Shown here: positions 57,757-64,000 of the stretch, piece after piece
Layout: every line of letters starts with the position of its first letter
Numbering within the stretch: the stretch's first letter is position 1
From: Blastobasis lacticolella
Taxonomy: Eukaryota; Arthropoda; Insecta; Lepidoptera; Blastobasidae
NCBI GenBank assembly: GCA_905147135.1
Contig: LR990056.1
Span: forward strand, 14,518,001 to 14,582,000
Length of the DNA: 64,000 nucleotides
Reading direction: 5' to 3'
Made by a program: the position numbers and the translations under genes
Notes under the pieces: generated by a model
Databases searched by the model: none
What the model saw: the letters and a program-made list of their open reading frames with translations, nothing else
Told to the model about the DNA's origin: nothing

Positions 57757-59084
57757 CTTACGTACGTAAAAAACGTCACGTCGTCCAATAACTTTACTAT
57801 ATCTACAAATAACATACTACCAGATTTTATTTTTACCTAAAATAGCAACAAACAATCGATGCGTTAACAATAAGTAAATAATCTATTGTTCGACTGGGTT
57901 AAGCTCGCTTTTGTATGTCAATTTATCTTTTACTGCAATTGTGTCTAGGTACAATACAATATATTTTGTATTTGTATTTGTATTTGTAATAGTGAATGAC
58001 TAACAACTGATTTCATTATGAATTCGGTAGTTGAATATTCATTATTTGAGCAGTAAAATCGAAAGCATGACAGTTTTTATGGTTCTTATTAAGTCGTGTA
58101 GGTAAGTTTGATGAAAGAAGCGAACCACTCGACGCATAGTGGCCAAACCTAAAAAGCGAAATAGGTTTGTCTGGACTTTAACCTATCCCTAGAGTGATGT
58201 TATGTCACGTTAATGTATACATATAATTTTAGTAATGTGATTAGATTAAAATAACGATATCCGTAGCAGAACCAGACAAAGAATAGATAAAATAAGTTTA
58301 CTTCGAATGACGTTATCTGGACGATCATTACGTCGATGGTACATTTCATCGATGGGTTAGCTCGAAAAGAAAAAAGGTACTATATATTTTATTTGTTCTA
58401 CTTTTATTTCGTACCTCGGGGTACGAGTCGGACCTCTTAACCATTAGGCCACCGACGCTCGAACTAATATTATAAAGAAGAAAATTTTTGTTTTGTTTGA
58501 CAAAAACACCCAATATTGGACACCACACATTATTATACATTATCTTATTTACAAGAACTTCATGTACCAGATACATATTTGTATGGAATCGTCCAATACA
58601 TGTGGTTATCAGTAACAAACAATCAGATAGCGGTGCTTTAGATGTTATAAAGCAGGTATCACGGGGGTATAAATTTGGTGATGGTCCGGTTGGACTGATA
58701 AATAGCGTGAAAAACATGTTGTGTGTGGTTTTGTCTGTGTTTTTACTGTTGGTCACTACCTATACTTAATTACTTAAGGTACACACCTGAAACGATCGTA
58801 GAAAATATTTCAAATGGACACTTTAATTTGGGTACAATTTGTTATACAAATCGACGCCCGACTAATGGACGCAAAAAGGGGCGATGGAAAACAACTTGAT
58901 TTATTAAGTCCGATTGATTTACACATAGTCAAAATGCCTCTCGTTGGTTGAATGTCAATATTGAAGATACTCATAACTGTTTCCCTAATATGAGAAAAAA
59001 GGGCGGGCATTTAGATAAAATTTAAATTAGAAAATATAGTTTTTCTGCATGAGGACATCAAGCAAGCTGGTCACATGCTGGTAA
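57757..59084. other. Intergenic, no gene seen
   Basis: AT-rich sequence containing a short tttgta repeat near 57963-57985 and one SINE head at 58396. Nothing with coding support was seen. Confidence 0.4.
58396..58462 (-). mobile_element. SINE head fragment
   Basis: On the minus strand 'gagcgtcggtggcctaatgg' begins a tRNA-like head; the B-box region is damaged and the body is missing. Confidence 0.5.
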
Positions 59085-59165
59085 ATTATCACCACCGCCT
59101 ACGGACATTCGCAACACCAGGACGGTTGCGAATGAGTTGCCGGCCTTTGAGAAAGGTGTTAAAAG
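59085..59165 (-). mobile_element. LINE 3'-end fragment
   Basis: 'ttcgcaacaccaggacgg' and flanks are a diverged inverted copy of the 8965-type LINE end. Confidence 0.45.
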
Positions 59166-59197
59166 TGTTTCCCGAGCGTGATATATTATGATATATT

Positions 59198-59231
59198 ATG
59201 ATAAAACTACATACAAATGTAGTTTTATCAT
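59198..59231. repeat. 15 bp palindrome
   Basis: atgataaaactacat and its exact inverse are separated by 4 bp, preceded by a tandem tgatatattatg duplication. Confidence 0.6.
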
Positions 59232-59239
59232 AATTACAA

Positions 59240-60790
59240 TATTACGCTATCAAAACCAATTAAACTTTTGTAGACGTGATCCAAAAACCAATATATAGAT
59301 AGATAGAGCTTGTGGTTTTACAGATTTTCGTTAAACAATCGTTTCAAAGTTATGCGGGATATAAAAATTACATGCAAAGGAGTACTGGCAGAAATGTATG
59401 TTGTACGTTGTACGTTGAGCAATATGTCAATGGAAAAGATTTTCATTTTCCACAACATTTACAATGGTGACAACTATCAAATTGCTGTGGGAAAAAGACA
59501 TGGTCAATTTAAGTACCTAAATTTATTTTTATATTAATTGTACTAAAATGACAGATTGAGATGCCCCTTTCTTCACTACAGCCGACGCCGTCAACTGAAC
59601 AAATAAGTTGATTAAGATTTGATTTTGTCGCGAAATGACACTCTAGCTGTAATGGTGTTAATGCAACTCTATTGTCAATAAAAAACAGACATTGGAGTAA
59701 ACAGAACAAAAAAGATTGACCAATCATAGAGCAGTATGCAACGCAGTGCGTTCCGTGCCACAAAATTATTATCTGACCCAATTATGGGCCAGTAATGGGC
59801 TCTGTTTTCGGCATTGACATGTCAGTTCAAATACATTCCAAAATGAAATGCCTCCATTTTTAAAAAGTTCAAATTTTGACCACCGGGTCAGAGAAGTTTG
59901 TGGCGCTGTAAGACGTATTGTTTATCAATTGACTGATTTAGACAAGTAATGTTTATAAGGACATCATTATACAAACACTTTCGCTATGAAGGGCATTAAT
60001 GTGAAAACGATTGCGCGCAGTAACTTCCTAATAGAAAATTGATTAATGGTAAATACGTATACGTGATACGACAATAACAAACACATTAAACCCATTAGGC
60101 ACCTAATAACCTACAATTTACTTGCACTAGTGAGTTCGAGTACTGCCATTGGTATCCGTATATTACACTATATCATTGGTGCTCCCTTTTATGACCACCT
60201 AGTACGTGCTTGGTTATTCAAAATGAATTTGGAATGGGGATATTTGCAAAAATTCGACAGAAAAGTGACACAGGTGTATGTGAAAGAGATAATTGGTGAG
60301 TTGCATGTTGTCTAAACGGTGGGACTGCATGGTCTTATAAAATTATATAGTTCTGGTAGTTCGATTATGGTTAATCGAACCTGCTGGAAAATATGTTGGT
60401 CGGACCACGGTTTTCAACAATAGATAGCGTTATTCAAAAGGAAGATTTATAGGCAAGAACAACACGCGAACGAAGTCGCGTCGGGCCAGCTAGTCGACAA
60501 TAAAGGATTGGCAAAGATAGTTGAGAATAGGTTTTTGACTGCAATAGAGAATTCAGTGACTTTTTAAATTTTTTAAAAGATTTATGTCTAGGGAAAATGT
60601 CGAGAGAGAATTTTAATGTCGAAAGATCAAGAATAGGCCCCCTGTAATTTTTGATTATGACGTCACCTAGCATATGTCCATCTCAGGGTTCTCGAGAATG
60701 TTCCTCCCAGGTTTGGTCAAAATCGATTCAGAAGTTTAGCCTTGATAAGTTAACAGACAGAGAGACGCATTTATATTAGTCAGGATTGGG
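59240..60790. other. Intergenic, no confident gene
   Basis: A 61-codon plus-strand open frame (60130-60315; GAPFYDHLVRAWLFK, YLQKFDRKVTQVYVK) looks protein-like but has no ATG, no recognised splice signals and no family I know. The rest is AT-rich. Confidence 0.3.
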
Positions 60791-60794
60791 ATTA

Positions 60795-60875
60795 GAGCCT
60801 TCAAGGCTAGAATGAATAGGCTGTTCCTAGACAGACGAGCTCCATTTTCACTTACCACCAGTCAAAAGAAACCAG
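60795..60875 (+). mobile_element. LINE 3'-end fragment
   Basis: 'gccttcaaggctagaatgaa' to 'cacttaccaccag' matches the last ~80 bp of the LINE ORF ending at 22815. Confidence 0.7.
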
Positions 60876-61849
60876 CAATATAATTAGAATGTGCTGTGAT
60901 AAGACATCGTCAAATAAAGTTGGAAACTATTCGAATAGTCCTCCTTAAGTAGTGCGCAAAAGTGCTCAAAAGTCACAATGTTTGGCTGGTTATAAAAAAT
61001 ACCACTGATACGGTGCGGTGACGGTGTAGACGTGTGGATATTCATATTTGATTTTATAATATTTTTAACATTCAATATTTATAAAATACCTAACTGGAAC
61101 CACATACTTTCCCTCTACTTAGAAATCCACTAATCTGTCGATTATATCGATCTGTTTTCCTTAGGCCAGTTAATGACATAATTCCTTTACGAGCGGCACG
61201 CTGGATATGTACCAAAATAAGTAGTTAAAAAATTATGTATCTGAATGTTAAAATATACTTTAGATTCTGTTTCGTTTGAATATGACATTCTGAAGACGTT
61301 TTCTTTAGAGAGAAAACCCATATGTTATTTATAATGTAGACTTTAATAAAGGTTTATGATATTCTTACCTTGGTTTGTAATATCGGGCTACTTAGACCTT
61401 GGTATGCGGCAAGAAACCCGGAAAGTACTTGCCAAATCTCTGACAAAAGTTACTATAGTTCTAAGCATACCGTAGAATTAATTTACGCCTACTGTGTCGA
61501 AAACAACACACCTACAGAAACTACATCAAATATTTCGAAATTTTTTATGTAATTGTAAATTTTCCTACTGTCTTTTATGGCACGCAATTTTTTCCCATTA
61601 TTATAGTGTAAAAATCTTTTTTCTTTTACATTTTTTTTATTTGTCGCCAATAGGTCAATAGACGTGTCCAACATTTCAAGCATGTTACGAAAATATTTTA
61701 TTCAGTAACAAGTAGGTGAAGGGTCGAAACAAGTAGGTCGACAGCTACTAGTGATACATATTGTACAGATGTGCAAGCGTGCAAGTCCCGTCTAATATAA
61801 TAATATGTGTAAAGAACGCGATTTTAGTTTAAAACAAATGTTAGCGTAA

Positions 61850-62231
61850 AATTATGCACATCAGCTAGTTCCGTTTCGTAGAGCATCGTCAAGACATCGC
61901 GGATGAGATCGAAGAATAAATAACGCTGGTCCAAACCAGCAGCCGGTTTTAAGCAGGTATTTGGATAACCAGCAGGTATCCAAGGGATAATCTACGTGGG
62001 AAATAAGTGTGTAAACTTGCCGATATCAGGAAAGAAATCACGTAGGAGACCCAAGAAGCGATGAATTTACATCGCCGAGTCGGATGCGAGAGCAAACAGT
62101 TTACGACGTGAAAATGCCAAAGATCGGGCAAAGTTTAGAAGATAAAGCAGGAAAGTGCACCCTGTGAAGCCGGGGTTGACCGCTCAGATTATTATGATGA
62201 CGTAGCCAAAACTAGCTGATGTACATTATTT
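61850..62231 (+). pseudogene. RTE 3'-end remnant framed by inverted repeats
   Basis: 61885-62200 is a decayed RTE C-terminal segment (gatatcaggaaagaaatcac, cccaagaagcgatg). The ends 'ttatgcacatcagctagtt' (61852) and 'aactagctgatgtacatta' (62212) are near-perfect inverted repeats directly outside it. Confidence 0.55.
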
Positions 62232-63190
62232 ATTGACCCAAAGTGTAATTGTAAATATTCTTCATTCCAACAAATACCTAGACACTTCTGTTTAGATTGA
62301 TCTGATTCCATTAAATTATGATTTTTAATTATCTACTCGTTTATTTTTATCGGTTGTGCATTAGTTGTGACGTTTCTGCGTGTTCGTGCACTATTTCGAG
62401 TGTTTGTTATTGTATTTATACCAGCGTAATAACGGAGGCTTTATCTATTAACCATGTGATAACCTCCCGCGCGTATTTTTCTATTAAAGGCTATTTTTAA
62501 CAGTATTTGTCAGCAATCGCTGGATATAGCGGGTTGGTCGTTAATATGACTTTTGCAGATATCTAAGCCAAATAATGCATATCGGCTAGCTCTGTGGTGC
62601 GCGTGTTAGTAACCACGAAGCTAGCGATGGACGAATGTAAATTTCTAATGATGATGATCGTAAAAAAGAGCTTTTTTATATCAATCTAGTAAAAACTATC
62701 GGAAGCTGCATTGTTCCTGCTTAAGCCACATAGGACTTATATTCGAATTTTGGGTACTTGGAAATGATATCTATACAAAATAAGTTGAAGAGCAGACAGC
62801 ACTGGTGCCATACTATGCTGGTGCCCATTTCTGGTCAACAAAGGTGCCTTAGTTTAGAAGTTTTTCACCTTGTACCGACGACAGTGCCTGCTTAGAATTT
62901 GGAATGTCCCTGGTTTGTACGCGCACCCATAGTGATGGGAGCTCATCAATCATCGACGAAAAAAGAGGGATGTTATAGGTTTGACTATGGCTCTGTGTGT
63001 AGGTTTTCTTTATTTGAATGCAGTTTAATCTAGATTGTTCTTTGCTTTATTCAAATAAAATTGGTTCAGCAGTTTAGAAAATATTTGAGTATATGTAAAC
63101 ATTATCGGAAATTTTTCGCCCAGTGCTGAGTGGTTGAAGTGCTGCCTTCTCAACAATTGAGGTGAACAGAAGGTAGCAACCGGTACGAGA
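62232..63190. other. Intergenic, no gene seen
   Basis: AT-rich; one more copy of the 'aataatgcatatcggctag' motif at 62572 followed by atgatgatgatc near 62650. Short ORFs look random. Confidence 0.4.
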
Positions 63191-63194
63191 TTCT

Positions 63195-63240
63195 ACTCCA
63201 TCGGACACCACACGGCATCACTACGTTGCATTCTTCAAAA
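63195..63240 (+). repeat. End fragment of the ~250 bp repeat
   Basis: 'gattctactccatcggacac' followed by cacacggcatc matches the terminal block of the ~250 bp repeat. Confidence 0.5.
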
Positions 63241-63644
63241 TAATTAAGTGGCACCCACGTAACATCTCCTGTAATAAATCCCCTTCCATTGAGGACGCCG
63301 TTTACAACTCAATCTAAAGTTTCAGCCGACACTGGTAATTAAAAAGTTGTAGCATCGCTTGAACGGTGATAGATAAGACAACTTAATGAACTCGTGGAGT
63401 GGCTGGGTGGAGTGTGCCACAGGCAGGCACTCAGGTTGTAAAATAAACTTTATCTAATAATCTTATCCAGAAGTCGTATAAACAATCTTCTCTCGTGAAG
63501 AACGATGTTCTATTGATTTCTGTTCCGATATTTCTACTTATTAAAAGCAAAACAGGCCTTATGGCCTACCCTCAAGAAATATCTAATTTTAAAATCACAA
63601 ATTTCGAGCTAATGACACTGCCACAGATTAGATCCGAGAGACAG

Positions 63645-63975
63645 AGCGCCCGTGGTCTATTGGCTAGTGTGTCCGACTCGTAAGCGAGAGGTACCGAGTT
63701 CGATCCCCAGTGTTGCCATGTACGGCTTTTCTGGGTACGCATGCTCTTACGGCGAGGAAAGACATCGTGAGGAAAGCTGCACGTTCAGGCGACTGAATGT
63801 GAAAATGTTATTATGGTCAGGTCAGGTGTGACTGTTCACAAGGTCGATCAGGTCATCAAGGTTGGTCAAGTAATTATAGTTACTTAAATCCTAGATCATT
63901 TTCAAGGTGGACCCCGGGCCGTCGCACGCGTGAATTCAACCGGGATATTGATAGACGCCAGAATGTACTATGTCC
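63645..63975 (+). mobile_element. tRNA-derived SINE, near full length
   Basis: Head 'cgtggtctattggctagtg', B-box 'gagttcgatccccag', body with 'gaaagacatcgtgaggaaag', ending gatattgatagacgcca. Same main family as at 1976-2337, with a different head variant. Confidence 0.75.
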
Positions 63976-64000
63976 TGTATGTACCTACATTAAATTTCAG

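Noticed and set aside
60130..60315. 61-codon open frame as a gene exon
   Set aside because: No ATG or clear splice sites and no recognised family; kept only as a note on the intergenic stretch.

Overview
The window is an AT-rich, intron-rich insect genomic segment, almost certainly from a moth or butterfly. This rests on a chemosensory gene cluster with lepidopteran-style exon structure and on dispersed tRNA-derived SINEs and a ~250 bp repeat of the type common in lepidopteran genomes. No species is claimed. Gene models were built by hand from splice sites, phase matching and family motifs.

Layout. 0-4.9 kb: a minus-strand terminal exon of an unrecognised dibasic-rich protein, a SINE, and a decayed retrotransposon gag with a zinc knuckle. 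4.9-7.0 kb: a candidate plus-strand gene for a small, acidic, His-rich secreted protein. 8.2-17.1 kb: a complete plus-strand odorant-binding protein (OBP) gene of four exons, 170 aa, with the six-cysteine pattern. Its 7.1 kb first intron holds an apparently intact, antisense CR1-like LINE with both ORFs open. 17.6-28.65 kb: a complete nine-exon minus-strand gustatory receptor (GR-B, 426 aa) that converges on the OBP gene. 28.7-35.2 kb: a G-rich tract, an RTE-type LINE remnant, two palindromic elements, and a ~25 bp tandem array whose units resemble a tRNA-Lys primer-binding site. 35.5-44.8 kb: a second minus-strand receptor (GR-A, 427 or 432 aa) with the same intron positions and phases as GR-B. 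45-53 kb: LINE and RTE remnants, a perfect 81 bp inverted repeat and SINEs. 53.5-53.9 kb: a single-exon minus-strand secreted protein with dibasic cleavage sites. 54-64 kb: no confident gene, only decayed transposable elements, short palindromes and one SINE.

How the genes relate. The OBP would act in sensillum lymph as a soluble ligand carrier. The two GRs are seven-transmembrane gustatory receptors and look like tandem duplicates. Sensory co-function of the OBP and GRs is inferred from families and proximity only. Most of the remaining DNA is transposon-derived, and several insertions sit inside introns, one within about 15 bp of a GR splice donor.
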